Assembly (NCBI RefSeq): GCF_001663815.1
Contig: NZ_CP016027.1
Location: 1,685,001 to 1,749,000 of the forward strand
Direction of reading: 5' to 3'
Length of the DNA: 64,000 bases
Origin: Halothiobacillus diazotrophicus
GTDB taxonomy: Bacteria; Pseudomonadota; Gammaproteobacteria; Halothiobacillales; Halothiobacillaceae
The notes beneath the pieces were generated by a model that saw nothing but the letters and a program-made list of their open reading frames with translations, made no database searches and was not told the DNA's origin. Shown piece by piece: positions 20,274 through 29,624 of the stretch. The first letter of the stretch is position 1; each line of letters begins with the position of its first letter. Made by a program: the position numbers and the translations under genes.

Positions 20274-22283
20274 TCAGATCTTGAACTGGCGGACCAGCTC
20301 GGCCAGCGTGGACGCCTGACGAGAGACGTCCGAACCGGCTTCGGCGGTCTGGGCAGCCGCTTTGGCCGTTTCGCCCGCAGTCACGTTGATGGACTCGATG
20401 TTCTGCTTCATGCCGCTGGAGACGGCCGTCTGCTCCTCCGCCGCCGCCGCAATCCGGGCATTCATATCGCTCAATTGATCGAACGACTGGGCAATGATGG
20501 TCAACATTTCGTTGGCCTCGGTGATGGCGTCGAGGCTTTCGTGACTAACCCCACGGCCTTCACCCATGGCCTCGACCGCATCATGGGCCCCATGCTGCAA
20601 CTGGCTGATGATGCCCGAAATCTCCCGGGTGGATTCCTGGGTGCGCGTGGCAAGCGAGCGGACCTCTTCCGCCACCACCGCAAATCCGCGCCCCTGCTCG
20701 CCGGCCCGCGCCGCCTCGATGGCGGCATTCAACGCCAGGAGGTTGGTCTGATCCGCAATTCCACGAATCACATCCAGCACCTTGCCGATGGTCTGGCTCT
20801 GCACCGACAGCTGGTGAATCTTTTCTTCAGCGCGCAGGAGCGCTGCGTCCAATTGCTCGGCACTACGGGTACTCGTCGCCACCTTGCCCATCCCTTCGTG
20901 CAGCTTGTCATTGGCCTCGCGCACCGAACCACTCGCCATTTCCGCGCTCTGAGCAACCTCCTGAGCCGCTTCGAGGGTCTGACTCATCCCCGTGACCAGC
21001 GAATCCGTATCCTGCGCCTGCCGGCGGGCACCCTGCTGCCCCCGCTCCGAGGAGGCGGTCAGACGATTGGCCGAATCGGCCAGGGATCGCGTGGTTTCCA
21101 CGACCTGGGTCACCAGGTTGTGGGCGGTTTCGGCAAAGGTGTTGAATGCCTGGCTCACCTCGGCAATTTCATCCCGTCCCGTCACGGGGAGTCGTTTGGT
21201 GAGATCGCCTTCCCCCTCCGCGATGTCCCGCATCCGCTCGGCCACACGACGCAGCGGCGAGGAAACGCCGAGGATCGACAGCATGGCCAGAATCCCGACA
21301 ACCACGATACCCAGGAGCACCAGTCCCACCTGTCCGAGCATGGTCTGCGAAATGGTGGCATTGAGGGTCTGCGATTGCGCGTGGATCTGACTCCGTTCGG
21401 CCAGCACGATCTCCTCGACGGTTTTTTCCACCTGGTTGAACATCGGATCGAGCTTGGTACGGACGAGATAGGCATCCATCCGCCATTTATCCGACTTGTG
21501 AATCGCGAAGGCCTTTTGCGCCTGATCGATGAAATCGGGCAACAGTTTCAACAACTGGTCGACGGCATCTTGCTGCTCGAAGGTCAACAAGCCGGCATAC
21601 TGTTTGTTGATCTCCTGTATCCGCTTGAGCACCTCGGCGGAATACAGGTCGAAATTATGCTCCAAGGCCGGACTCCGGAAGGCCATGAACCCACGCAGAC
21701 CGGCCATGACATCGCCCCACTCCCCCCGCGCACGGGCGATCTCCAGAACCAGCGGGCGCCGGCTGGCCGTAGGACTGGGCTCGGCATCCGCTTCCGCACT
21801 AAGCAACGTCCCCATCAACCCGGATATCTGGATGGCCTTGGGATTCACATACTGGTTGGCGTATTCCATAGCGGGCAAGTTGAGCTTGTCGTCGGACGAC
21901 ACCTTCATCACCTCATTCGCATCCGCAACGAAGTGCTTGAGCTGCTCGTCCAGTTCGGCATATCCCATGCCGGAGTGCTTCTTGAGCTCGGCTTGTGCCG
22001 AGTCCACCCCAGCGATGGCGTCGTCAAACGCCTTGCGATCCCGCTCGCTCTTGCTTTGCAGATACAACCCCACCGAGGCCATCGCCCGCTCGATCTGGAC
22101 GCGGATGGCGTCTGCGGCAAAAGCCGCTGGCTGGCGCTGGTAAATCACCTCATCCGCCACCTGCTGCACGCGGCCCATATTGAAGTAAGTCAGCACAGCC
22201 ATCGAAAACATCAGCAATAGGATCAAGCCATAACCGAACATGTTCTTTTTGGCGATCGAAAAACCAGCTATCCAACTACTCAT
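20274..22283 (-). CDS. Methyl-accepting chemotaxis protein
   Basis: Transmembrane chemoreceptor of 669 residues. TM1 spans about residues 15-35. A helical periplasmic ligand-binding domain of about 280 residues follows, then TM2 at 318-339, a HAMP domain (about 340-395) and a long coiled-coil signalling domain. The hairpin tip motif for CheA/CheW contact, [19 protein letters not shown], is intact. No CheR/B pentapeptide tail is evident; the protein ends LVRQFKI. The ligand is unknown. No che genes are nearby, so it signals through a system elsewhere. A FliA-type promoter lies about 88 bases upstream. Confidence 0.95.
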   Translation of the reverse strand: MSSWIAGFSIAKKNMFGYGLILLLMFSMAVLTYFNMGRVQQVADEVIYQRQPAAFAADAIRVQIERAMASVGLYLQSKSERDRKAFDDAIAGVDSAQAELKKHSGMGYAELDEQLKHFVADANEVMKVSSDDKLNLPAMEYANQYVNPKAIQISGLMGTLLSAEADAEPSPTASRRPLVLEIARARGEWGDVMAGLRGFMAFRSPALEHNFDLYSAEVLKRIQEINKQYAGLLTFEQQDAVDQLLKLLPDFIDQAQKAFAIHKSDKWRMDAYLVRTKLDPMFNQVEKTVEEIVLAERSQIHAQSQTLNATISQTMLGQVGLVLLGIVVVGILAMLSILGVSSPLRRVAERMRDIAEGEGDLTKRLPVTGRDEIAEVSQAFNTFAETAHNLVTQVVETTRSLADSANRLTASSERGQQGARRQAQDTDSLVTGMSQTLEAAQEVAQSAEMASGSVREANDKLHEGMGKVATSTRSAEQLDAALLRAEEKIHQLSVQSQTIGKVLDVIRGIADQTNLLALNAAIEAARAGEQGRGFAVVAEEVRSLATRTQESTREISGIISQLQHGAHDAVEAMGEGRGVSHESLDAITEANEMLTIIAQSFDQLSDMNARIAAAAEEQTAVSSGMKQNIESINVTAGETAKAAAQTAEAGSDVSRQASTLAELVRQFKI

Positions 22284-22370
22284 CCGACTGATTCCTTATT
22301 CTTGTTTTGGCATTTCGTCGTGATCCTGCGCTCACGTTACCCCGGCAGTCCTCACGATCTGTTAGCGGGG

Positions 22371-22397
22371 CTATCGGCCTGCCGCATCAAAACTTTA
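22371..22397 (-). promoter_or_regulatory. Sigma-28 (FliA) promoter of the chemoreceptor
   Basis: On the minus strand the sequence reads TAAA, 15 bases, GCCGATAG. That matches the FliA consensus TAAA-N15-GCCGATAA at 11 of 12 positions with exact spacing. It faces the chemoreceptor gene, leaving a leader of about 80 bases. Confidence 0.85.
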
Positions 22398-22503
22398 ACA
22401 CTCCACGCCCCTGCGCGGCGCGCCGATCAGCATTTTCGTCTTTCACATGCGTCAAACCACACATTCGCTGATCTCCTCGAACGATTTCGAACCTGAAAAA
22501 CCC

Positions 22504-23751
22504 TCAATCCCGGGCATCCAACCGATCAATCATGGGGCGCAGGCGATGCAACAGCCAGAGTCCCGGCAACGCGCTGAGGAACGTAATGATGAAGAAGATC
22601 GGCCAACCCAGCGAGGCTGCGGTCAGACCGGCCAAGGGGCCGATATAGACGCGCCCCAGATTGGCCAGTGCGGACAGCAGCGCAAACTGGGTGGCGGAAT
22701 AGCGGGCATCGCAAGCTGCCATCAGCAGGGCAACGAACGCGGCGGTACCCAGACCGCCAGTGAAATGCTCGAGCGCGATGACGGGCACCATCAACCCCAG
22801 GCTCGGTGCCAGCGCCAGCAGCGCATAGCCCAGATTGGTCACGGCCTGAAGGATGCCGAACAACATCAACGACCGATACAGCCCCAGCTTGACCATCCAC
22901 GCCCCACCGAGGAGTCCGCCGATGATCGTGATCGACAGTCCCAGGCCGTTGTTGATCACGCCGATCTGCGACAGCGAAAAGCCCGCCCCACGGATGAGGA
23001 ACGTGGTCGAAAGCGCACTGGCGAACGCATCGCCGAATTTGTAAAGAACGATGAGTGCGAAGAGCGCCCACACGTCCTTGCGCTGGAAGAACTCACGCAG
23101 GGGCCCCACCACCGCCTCCTCCAGACTCTTCGGCGCCAGACTCGCCGTATCCCGCTCAGGAGCCAGCAGGGTCGCAAGGATTCCGACGCCCATCAGCAGC
23201 GCCATCAGGAAATAGGTCACCGGCCAGCCGAAATACTGGGCGACAACCAGGGCCACACTGTTCGCGACGATCATGCCGATCCGGTAGGCCAGCACGAAAA
23301 TTGCGGCGCCCAGCCCCCGCTCTTCGGCCGTGAGCGTATCGGTTCGCCAAGCATCGATGGCAATGTCCTGGGTCGCGGACAGAGTCGCCAGCAGCAGCGC
23401 CAGCAAGGCAAGCCCCCAGAGCTGCGATTCGGGATCCGTCAAGGCCATCAGCAACAGCACGCCGGCAATCGCGAGCTGCATCAGCAGCATCCAGCTGCGC
23501 CGGCGTCCCAGCCAGCGCGCACTGAACCGGTCGATCAGGGGCGCCCAGAGAAACTTCAGTGTGTAGGGGAGCCCCACGAGCGCAAACAATCCGATGGTTT
23601 CGGTTTTGATCTGACTGACGGCCAGCCAGGCCTGCAAGGTACCCGAACTGAGCAGCAGCGGCAGCCCGGAGGAAAAGCCGAGAAAAAGGACCGCCAGTTC
23701 GCGGCGCGAAGTGAGGATATCGCGCAGGGAGGATAACCAAGATGTCTTCAT
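22504..23751 (-). CDS. AmpG-like muropeptide permease (MFS)
   Basis: Inner-membrane major facilitator of 415 residues with about 12 hydrophobic helices. The N-terminal sequence around GFSSGLPLLLSSGTLQAWL and the following LPYTLKFLWAPLIDRF motif are characteristic of AmpG. AmpG imports anhydro-muropeptides released by wall turnover, the substrates upstream of AnmK. I chose the internal ATG at 23751 over one six codons upstream, since MKTSWLSSLRD fits the family N-terminus. It is divergent from the YcgL gene over 118 bases. Confidence 0.9.
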   Translation of the reverse strand: MKTSWLSSLRDILTSRRELAVLFLGFSSGLPLLLSSGTLQAWLAVSQIKTETIGLFALVGLPYTLKFLWAPLIDRFSARWLGRRRSWMLLMQLAIAGVLLLMALTDPESQLWGLALLALLLATLSATQDIAIDAWRTDTLTAEERGLGAAIFVLAYRIGMIVANSVALVVAQYFGWPVTYFLMALLMGVGILATLLAPERDTASLAPKSLEEAVVGPLREFFQRKDVWALFALIVLYKFGDAFASALSTTFLIRGAGFSLSQIGVINNGLGLSITIIGGLLGGAWMVKLGLYRSLMLFGILQAVTNLGYALLALAPSLGLMVPVIALEHFTGGLGTAAFVALLMAACDARYSATQFALLSALANLGRVYIGPLAGLTAASLGWPIFFIITFLSALPGLWLLHRLRPMIDRLDARD

Positions 23752-23869
23752 GAACACGCATCCTCGCATAAATCGAGGCGGTGCCGATGGTCAATACGCA
23801 ATCCGGGGGATATTTCCGCTAAAATGCGGCACTTCAGCGATCACGAGTCATCTTAGAAACCCGAACGCC

Positions 23870-24169
23870 ATGCAGTGCACCGTTTACAAAAGCAGCAAGA
23901 AAGCCGATTTGTATCTGTTCGTCCCCACGGATATTCAGCCGGACACGCTGGATCCCGCCATCCTTGCGCCCTTTGGCGCCCTGCAGGCCGTCATGACCCT
24001 CGATCTCTCCGCCGATCGCCGCCTCGCCCGCAGCGATACGGCAACCATCCGCAAACATATCCAGGCATTCGGATTTCACGTTCAGATGCCCCCCGGCAAC
24101 GAGAACTGGGCCCACTGGGACAACCTGAAGGCCGGTATCCGCGGACAGGACCCGAACCCGGACGCCTAA
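23870..24169 (+). CDS. YcgL domain protein
   Basis: A 99-residue cytoplasmic protein of the YcgL family, recognised by the N-terminal MQCTVYKSSKKADLYLFV strand and the FGFHVQMP region. The family is small and gammaproteobacterial and its function is not established. The ATG at 23870 gives the conserved N-terminus; the frame remains open upstream without family similarity. It is followed after 24 bases by a lipoprotein gene. Confidence 0.88.
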   Translation: MQCTVYKSSKKADLYLFVPTDIQPDTLDPAILAPFGALQAVMTLDLSADRRLARSDTATIRKHIQAFGFHVQMPPGNENWAHWDNLKAGIRGQDPNPDA

Positions 24170-24193
24170 CCGACACCCCCAGGAACAGGAAAC

Positions 24194-24610
24194 ATGCCTC
24201 TTCTGCGCCACCTGCCCCGTCTCTTCCTCGCACTCGCCATCATGACGCTGGCAGCCTGCGGCTTTCACAATGGCCCCGACAAGGATGCCGTCCGACAGAT
24301 TCTGCAGGATCAGATCGATCCATCCGGACAGGTCGTGGTTGTCCAGAGCATCGACGCATTGAACGCGGCAGAACAGACACCCAACTGGATCGTCGACGTC
24401 AAGGCCACCCTGCTGTTCAAGAAGAACGTGCAGCAACTCGCCCAGTCCCTGGAGCACGCCGCCTCAGGTTCGGACATGCTCGGTACCGTGGGCCAGATCG
24501 GTCTGGCCTTGCGGTTCGGCAATTTCAAGGCAGGCGAGACGCAACCCTATCAGACCCGCCTGGTACTGCTCCATGGCTCGGCTGGCTGGATGCCCGCGCC
24601 CGCCCGATAA
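24194..24610 (+). CDS. Small predicted lipoprotein, function unknown
   Basis: A 138-residue protein with a signal sequence and lipobox LAAC, putting the lipidated cysteine at residue 22. The mature part is short, mixed alpha/beta, with no motif I recognise. A CAGGAACAGGAAAC stretch upstream supplies a good ribosome site. It may be co-transcribed with the YcgL gene just upstream. Residue 23 after the lipid cysteine is glycine, so the +2 position carries no inner-membrane retention aspartate. Confidence 0.75.
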   Translation: MPLLRHLPRLFLALAIMTLAACGFHNGPDKDAVRQILQDQIDPSGQVVVVQSIDALNAAEQTPNWIVDVKATLLFKKNVQQLAQSLEHAASGSDMLGTVGQIGLALRFGNFKAGETQPYQTRLVLLHGSAGWMPAPAR

Positions 24611-24728
24611 ACGGTGACCACAGGCCGTGCACCGGGTGGCGGGCTTCCTGATATAGTTCCGTCTTGCGCGCCTTGTTGCACGGTGTCCCGGCGCGCCGAT
24701 TTGATTTCTTCCGTTAAGGTTGCTGAAT

Positions 24729-25886
24729 ATGTCCGAAGACCGCCCATTGGCCAATACCGCCACACTGAACGTCGACCTGGGTGACCGAAGTTACCCGATC
24801 TACATCGGCGCGGACCTGCTTCAGCAACCTGATCTGCTGGCCCGCCACATTCCGGGCGAACAGGCCGTCGTCATCTCCAATACCACGGTCGCCCCGCTCT
24901 ATGCCGAAACGCTGCGCAGCGGACTGGCCCAGTTCAAGCACGTCGAACTCGTCGTGCTGCCGGATGGGGAGCAATACAAGTCGCTGGATACGCTGGGCAC
25001 GATCTTCGACGCACTCGTCGACAAGCAGTGCGACCGCCAGACCACGCTGATCGCCCTGGGCGGCGGCGTCATCGGAGACATCACCGGTTTCGCGGCCGCC
25101 AGCTACCAGCGGGGCGTGCCCTTCATCCAGATTCCGACCACCCTGCTCTCCCAGGTCGACAGCTCGGTCGGCGGCAAGACCGGCGTCAATCATCCCCGCG
25201 CCAAGAACATGATCGGCGCGTTCTACCAGCCCCGTTGCGTGATCGCCGATATCCGCACCCTCGACACCCTGCCGGAGCGCGAGCTCTCGGCGGGTCTGGC
25301 CGAAATCATCAAATACGGCCTGTTGTGGGATACCGATTTCCTCGACTGGATCGAGGCCAATCTGTCCAAACTGCGCGCGCGGGACGAAACGGCGCTGCGC
25401 CACGCCATCACCCGTTCCTGCGCCATCAAGGCGGACATCGTCAATCAGGACGAACGGGAAGGCGGTCTTCGCGCCCTGCTGAACCTCGGTCACACCTTCG
25501 GTCACGCCATCGAAGCCGGCATGGGCTATGGCAAGTGGCTGCACGGCGAAGCCGTCGGCGCCGGCATGTGCATGGCGGCCAATCTTTCCCATCGACTGGA
25601 GTGGATTTCCGCCAGCGATCTTCATCGCGTGGAGACCATCGTTGCCGCTGCCGGCCTGCCGATTCGCAGCCCGGTCGAACTGCCGATCGAAACGCTCCGT
25701 AACCTGATGAACAGCGACAAGAAGGTACAGAGCGGCCGCTTGCGGCTGGTTCTGATGCATGGACTGGGTGCCGCACTGATCACCGACAAAGTCCCGGAAA
25801 ACCTCATCATGGAGACCCTGCGCGCGACCCACGCGGGCACGGCCTCCGAATTGCCCGAGCCTCTCCAATTCACCGATAGCGAATAG
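24729..25886 (+). CDS. aroB: 3-dehydroquinate synthase
   Basis: Second step of the shikimate pathway: DAHP to 3-dehydroquinate, NAD+ and metal dependent. The 385-residue protein has the NAD-binding [13 protein letters not shown], the [16 protein letters not shown] motif and the metal-binding [10 protein letters not shown] histidines. It is slightly longer than most AroB proteins. The ATG at 24729 fits the family N-terminus. The usual partner aroK is not upstream; instead there is the small lipoprotein and a 118-base gap. The SPOR-domain gene follows after only 4 bases. Confidence 0.97.
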   Translation: MSEDRPLANTATLNVDLGDRSYPIYIGADLLQQPDLLARHIPGEQAVVISNTTVAPLYAETLRSGLAQFKHVELVVLPDGEQYKSLDTLGTIFDALVDKQCDRQTTLIALGGGVIGDITGFAAASYQRGVPFIQIPTTLLSQVDSSVGGKTGVNHPRAKNMIGAFYQPRCVIADIRTLDTLPERELSAGLAEIIKYGLLWDTDFLDWIEANLSKLRARDETALRHAITRSCAIKADIVNQDEREGGLRALLNLGHTFGHAIEAGMGYGKWLHGEAVGAGMCMAANLSHRLEWISASDLHRVETIVAAAGLPIRSPVELPIETLRNLMNSDKKVQSGRLRLVLMHGLGAALITDKVPENLIMETLRATHAGTASELPEPLQFTDSE

Positions 25887-25890
25887 GCCC

Positions 25891-27426
25891 ATGAACACCG
25901 CTCAAGAACATGCCGTCGAACAAGCCAACCTCATTGCCCAGCTGGTGAAATATGCCGACCGGCTGATCGTGGTCGAAAGCGCCTCGCCCCCGGAGCGGCA
26001 TGATTTCGTGGAACTGGTTGCCGAACGCCTGCCGGACAGCGTCGAAATCCTGGCCATGGCCGCCGAAGCCGGCAATTTCCCCCGCGAGATCATTCCACTC
26101 GTCACCGAAGCCCTGCAACTGTCGCCCGGCATCGAATCCCCCCGGCAACTGGCCTCCGCCGTTCACGAGGCGCTGACCGCGCAGGGCCGCATGCTGGTGA
26201 TCATCGAAAACGTCAATGCCTGGCTCGACACCGAATCCTGGCCGGAGCTGTTGATCCTGCTTCGCGCGGCCCACGAGCTGGCGCCGAATCATCTGCTGTT
26301 CCTGCTGACAGGCGAAATCGATCTGACCGAACACCTGCGTGCCGAACCGGAACTCGCCGATATGCAGAGTGACATGCATCAATGCCTGTTGCTCGACGCG
26401 GCGTTCGCCGACGCGGCGCCGGAAGCAACGCCCGAACCGGCGCGCCCGGCGACGAAAGCGACTCCGCACAAGGAAAGCCCCAAGGAAGAAGCGTTGATCG
26501 CCCACCTCAAGGGCGAAGGCGAGGTGCCGCACTTCACGAACAAGCCGGCCCGGCGCGGCTTCAATCCGACACTGCTCATCATTGCCGCCTTCAGCGTTGC
26601 CGTGGTGAGCTTCGGCGGCTTCGCTCTGTTGACCCGGACTGCCAGCACCGATCACGCCGACAAGAGCATCCCGCTGCAACCCGCCCCATCGGCAGAAACC
26701 GCCACACCAGCGGCCCATTCCGGCCAGGAACCGTCCGCGCAGATAGCAGCAGCGACGCCGTTGGCACAGCCTGGGAACCCGTTACCCAATGACGGCGAAG
26801 CCGGGAAAACCGCGGGCGCGGATGCGGCCCCAACGTCCCCGGGCGGCAATGCGCCGCATCTCGTGCCCGTGCCGGCTCCACAGCCGCCGGCCACGAGCGC
26901 TGGGGAGACAGTCACACCGCATTTGCCCGCCATCGACACCACCCAGAAGGCGGAGACACCAGCTGAAGCATCGGGACAGCCGAAACCCGCCCCCGAAAAA
27001 CCCACACCCGAAAAATCCGCGGCGGACAAACATGCCGTCGAAAAGGCGACCGTCGCGAAACCCACCCGCGAGACGCACAAGCACACCCCGACACGGCCAT
27101 CGACAAAGCCGGAAAAGGTCGCTGCTGCAGACAATGCCTGGTACCACGCCCAACCGAAGAGCCGAGCCGCCCTGCAGCTTGGCGCCTTTACGGACACCCA
27201 GGCCGCCCTCGGCTTCATCCGGAAGCATGAAGCCAGCACCCACCTCACGGGCTGGCACATCTTCACCCAGAAGCCCAAGAACCAAGTTCTGTACACCGTG
27301 ACCGTCGGCGATTTCGCTACCTTGAACGAAGCGCGCGCGGCTATAGCCAAGCTGCCCGAACCGCTCCGACGGGTCAAACCCTACCCACGGACCTTCAACG
27401 CGATCGATCAGGTGCTGACCAAATAA
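25891..27426 (+). CDS. DamX-like SPOR-domain cell-division protein
   Basis: A 511-residue bitopic membrane protein. Residues 1-170 resemble a degenerate AAA/ATPase-like domain seen in DamX-type proteins next to aroB. A single TM helix lies at about 225-246. A long Pro/Ala/Lys/Glu low-complexity periplasmic linker follows (about 250-410). A C-terminal SPOR domain (about 425-505) should bind denuded glycan strands at the septum. The DEPEK-like repeats in the linker (PEKPTPEKSAADK) are simple-sequence in nature. It is almost certainly translated with aroB. Confidence 0.88.
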   Translation: MNTAQEHAVEQANLIAQLVKYADRLIVVESASPPERHDFVELVAERLPDSVEILAMAAEAGNFPREIIPLVTEALQLSPGIESPRQLASAVHEALTAQGRMLVIIENVNAWLDTESWPELLILLRAAHELAPNHLLFLLTGEIDLTEHLRAEPELADMQSDMHQCLLLDAAFADAAPEATPEPARPATKATPHKESPKEEALIAHLKGEGEVPHFTNKPARRGFNPTLLIIAAFSVAVVSFGGFALLTRTASTDHADKSIPLQPAPSAETATPAAHSGQEPSAQIAAATPLAQPGNPLPNDGEAGKTAGADAAPTSPGGNAPHLVPVPAPQPPATSAGETVTPHLPAIDTTQKAETPAEASGQPKPAPEKPTPEKSAADKHAVEKATVAKPTRETHKHTPTRPSTKPEKVAAADNAWYHAQPKSRAALQLGAFTDTQAALGFIRKHEASTHLTGWHIFTQKPKNQVLYTVTVGDFATLNEARAAIAKLPEPLRRVKPYPRTFNAIDQVLTK

Positions 27427-27495
27427 CCACCGCAACTACCTTCGGAGCGGCGCGTCGAGCGGCCAGATACGGTGCAACTGGGGCAATACCCAACA

Positions 27496-27530
27496 AAAAG
27501 GGCGACACCAAAGGTGCCGCCCTTTTATTG
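27496..27530. terminator. Bidirectional terminator after the SPOR gene and the anti-sigma gene
   Basis: Stem AAAAGGGCG / CGCCCTTTT with an inner CACC/GGTG pairing and an AAA loop. T-rich on both strands, so it can end the two convergent transcripts. Confidence 0.9.
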
Positions 27531-27553
27531 TCCGCGCATCCACCGCGCCCTAA

Positions 27554-28321
27554 TCAGATCGACAGATAGGTCCAGCCTTGACGAATGCGATGCGCCACCT
27601 GCTCCACGGCCGAATCCGTCACGGTTACCCGGGGGAGTAGATTCGGCTTCTTGCCGCTTTCCCGCAGCTTTTCGAGACTGGTGCCGCACACCATGAAGTG
27701 TACATTCGGATATTTCGTCATCAGCGCTTCGATCTGCTGCGCGTAGGGTGTCGTCCCGGAACGGAGGAAATTCAGCCCGTCCGAGTTGGTAAGCACTTCC
27801 AACTGAAAGCCGGGATCATGCGCCGAATTTTTCAGCACCTGTTCGGCCACCTTGAGGGTTTCGCGAAATTTCTCCGGCGAATCCGACCCCAGACGAAGCA
27901 GCACGTTGCGATGCTGAGCGGTCGCCATTAGTGAAGAAGCCGTAACGGCACTGGCGGCCTGCTGCTGCATCGAAACGATTCCAGGATGACCGCCGCCATC
28001 CGTTTGCGCCATGGACCCCGCGAACCAGCCGGCCAAGGCGCCAACGGAGAGCAGGGCGACTGCCGCCACTGCCGTGGGAAACAAGGCGAGCGCCCGAACG
28101 CGAGCGAGGCGTTTCGGCGGCTGTGGAACGGATTGATAGGCTTCGCGCACCCAGTCCTGAACCTGATCGATATCACAGATCATCTGGGTCAGCTTGGGAT
28201 TGTGCTTTACGGCCGAGCGAACCCGCTGCCGATCCTCGATCGTCAACTCGTCGTCGACGAACGCATGAATTTCCTCATCAGAGATTCGGTCCGTATTCAG
28301 ACAGTGGCGTGAGTAGCTCAT
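27554..28321 (-). CDS. Membrane anti-sigma factor with periplasmic DsrE domain
   Basis: A 255-residue protein of unusual composition. Residues 1-70 look like a cytoplasmic anti-sigma domain (ISDEEIHAFVDDELTIEDR), but the zinc motif HxxxCxxC is missing. One TM helix spans about 78-100. Residues 138-255 form a DsrE-like domain that aligns end to end with the secreted DsrE proteins at 29,100 and 31,319, including the single conserved cysteine (C212 in VCGTSLEKL). The start overlaps the sigma stop as ATGA, with a GGAG ribosome site. It presumably holds the ECF sigma inactive until the periplasmic domain receives a signal. The fold assignment is by eye. Confidence 0.85.
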   Translation of the reverse strand: MSYSRHCLNTDRISDEEIHAFVDDELTIEDRQRVRSAVKHNPKLTQMICDIDQVQDWVREAYQSVPQPPKRLARVRALALFPTAVAAVALLSVGALAGWFAGSMAQTDGGGHPGIVSMQQQAASAVTASSLMATAQHRNVLLRLGSDSPEKFRETLKVAEQVLKNSAHDPGFQLEVLTNSDGLNFLRSGTTPYAQQIEALMTKYPNVHFMVCGTSLEKLRESGKKPNLLPRVTVTDSAVEQVAHRIRQGWTYLSI

Positions 28322-28929
28322 ATCACTCTCCTCAAATGACGCCCGGGCGAGGCGGTTTCCCGCACCTCCGGTTGTGGGCGTTCGATCAGCAACTCGCGAA
28401 GCGCCTGTCGACCACGGGACAAGCGGCTCATCACCGTCCCCACGGGAAGATCCAGAATGGTCGCCGTTTCCTTGTAGGAAAACTCCTCGAGATCCACCAG
28501 CGTCACCACGATACGCTGCATTTCCGGCAGGCTCATGATGGCACGTCGCACGCACTCGATCATTTCATCCCGGCAATGAAGACAGTCAGGGGACTGATTA
28601 TCCTCCATGCACAGGGAATCCATGACGTCGTCGATATTTTCTTCCTTCGGGCGGCTGCGCACGTGATCCAGCCAGAGATTCGCCAGAATCCGGATGGCCC
28701 AGCGATCCAGCAGTTCGTCATCGCGCAATTGAGCCTGCTTCTGCAGCGCCCGGATCATCGCCTCCTGAACGAGATCGTCGGCAAGGAAGGCATCCTTGCT
28801 CCAGGAAAAGGCCAACCGGTACATCCGGGGCCGTAATTCGTCCAGGCGCCCGGCGAATGAAAGCCGCCGAAACAGAAACGTTGATATGCCCACTGACTCC
28901 CACCCCGTGTCATCTGTATTTAGGTTCAT
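28318..28929 (-). CDS. ECF-type RNA polymerase sigma factor with cysteine-rich linker
   Basis: A 203-residue group 4 sigma factor. Region 2 covers about residues 28-95 (DDLVQEAMIRALQ; RWAIRILANLWLDHVR). Region 4 covers about 125-180, with the helix-turn-helix YKETATILDLPVGTVMSRLSRGR. The linker between them holds C107, C116, C119 and C126, including a CLHC pair, unusual for the class. The start is uncertain: ATG 28929 lies only a few bases after the predicted transcription start. GTG 28893 (191 residues), behind GGTGGGAG, would give a normal leader. It overlaps the anti-sigma gene by four bases. Confidence 0.93.
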   Translation of the reverse strand: MNLNTDDTGWESVGISTFLFRRLSFAGRLDELRPRMYRLAFSWSKDAFLADDLVQEAMIRALQKQAQLRDDELLDRWAIRILANLWLDHVRSRPKEENIDDVMDSLCMEDNQSPDCLHCRDEMIECVRRAIMSLPEMQRIVVTLVDLEEFSYKETATILDLPVGTVMSRLSRGRQALRELLIERPQPEVRETASPGRHLRRVI

Positions 28930-28938
28930 ACCTATTGT

Positions 28939-28964
28939 GACGTAACGACTTACGTTTTCATTCC
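28939..28964 (-). promoter_or_regulatory. ECF promoter of the sigma/anti-sigma operon
   Basis: On the minus strand: GGAAT (28964-28960), 17 bases, CGTC (28942-28939). This is the classic ECF layout and is identical in pattern to two sites before the DsrE-porin modules. It predicts autoregulation, with transcription starting near 28931. Confidence 0.8.
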
Positions 28965-29009
28965 CCCGGGGCGTCATAAAAATTTAATACACCCATCAAT
29001 ATTAACGTT

Positions 29010-29035
29010 GGAATAAAGGCTTCCGGGATCTCGTC
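29010..29035 (+). promoter_or_regulatory. ECF promoter of DsrE-porin module A
   Basis: GGAAT (29010-29014), 17 bases, CGTC (29032-29035), in a wider TGGAATAAA context. Back to back with the sigma operon's own promoter. Leader of about 57 bases to the ATG at 29100. Confidence 0.82.
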
Positions 29036-29099
29036 GTGTTTTGTGAACCCAGCGTAAATGGGGGATTAATAAAATGTCACTCACCACCAGGAGTTAACA

Positions 29100-29579
29100 A
29101 TGATCCAATTGTCTCGGATAACGCCAATCGCTCTGCTATTGGCCGCATCCCTCGCCACGACAGGATTGGCCCAGGCCAATGAAAAAGCGGAACCGGTCGC
29201 CAAAGTCATGCAGGACAAGCCATTCGCGCAGACGCGCGTGGCCCTGCAGATCAGTGACGGCAGCCCCGACAAGCAGACGCTGATCCTCAACGTCGCCAAC
29301 AACCTGCTGAAATTCTACGGACCGGACAAGGTGGACATCGAGGTCGTCGCGTTCGGCCCCGGACTGCGCCTCCTGTTCAAAGGCAACGCCAACAGTCAGC
29401 GCATCGCCGATCTGGCCGCGCAAGGCGTGCGCTTCAGCGCCTGTGAGAACACCATCAAGGCCATGACCAAGAAACTGGATCATGTCCCCGAACTGAACCC
29501 CAACGCGCGCATCGTCCCCGCAGGCATCGTACGCATGGTCGAGCTGAACAAGGCCGGCTATTTCGTGGCCCGCCCGTAA
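29100..29579 (+). CDS. Secreted DsrE-family protein, copy A
   Basis: A 159-residue protein with a cleavable signal peptide (about residues 1-26, ending AQA). The mature part is a single DsrE-like domain: VALQISDGS, then EVVAFGPGLRLL, then RFSACENTI with C115, then IVPAGIVRMVELNKAGYFVARP. C115 is the only cysteine in the mature protein and sits where DsrE-type sulfur carriers hold their cysteine. The protein is therefore predicted to be periplasmic and could carry a persulfide, but that is inference. AGGAG lies 6 bases before the ATG. First gene of module A. Confidence 0.88.
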   Translation: MIQLSRITPIALLLAASLATTGLAQANEKAEPVAKVMQDKPFAQTRVALQISDGSPDKQTLILNVANNLLKFYGPDKVDIEVVAFGPGLRLLFKGNANSQRIADLAAQGVRFSACENTIKAMTKKLDHVPELNPNARIVPAGIVRMVELNKAGYFVARP

Positions 29580-29624
29580 GGCATCACCGACTGACACGAT
29601 AATAAACAGAAGGAACCATCATCC

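Noticed and set aside
20259-22220. A 653-codon open frame opposite the chemoreceptor gene
   Set aside because: It lies wholly antisense to a protein with clear MCP domains. Its translation is low-complexity and His/Arg/Gly-rich, as expected of a high-GC shadow frame.
27554-28321. Zinc-containing anti-sigma motif HxxxCxxC in the anti-sigma factor
   Set aside because: H40 and C49 do not have the required spacing, and the second cysteine is missing.
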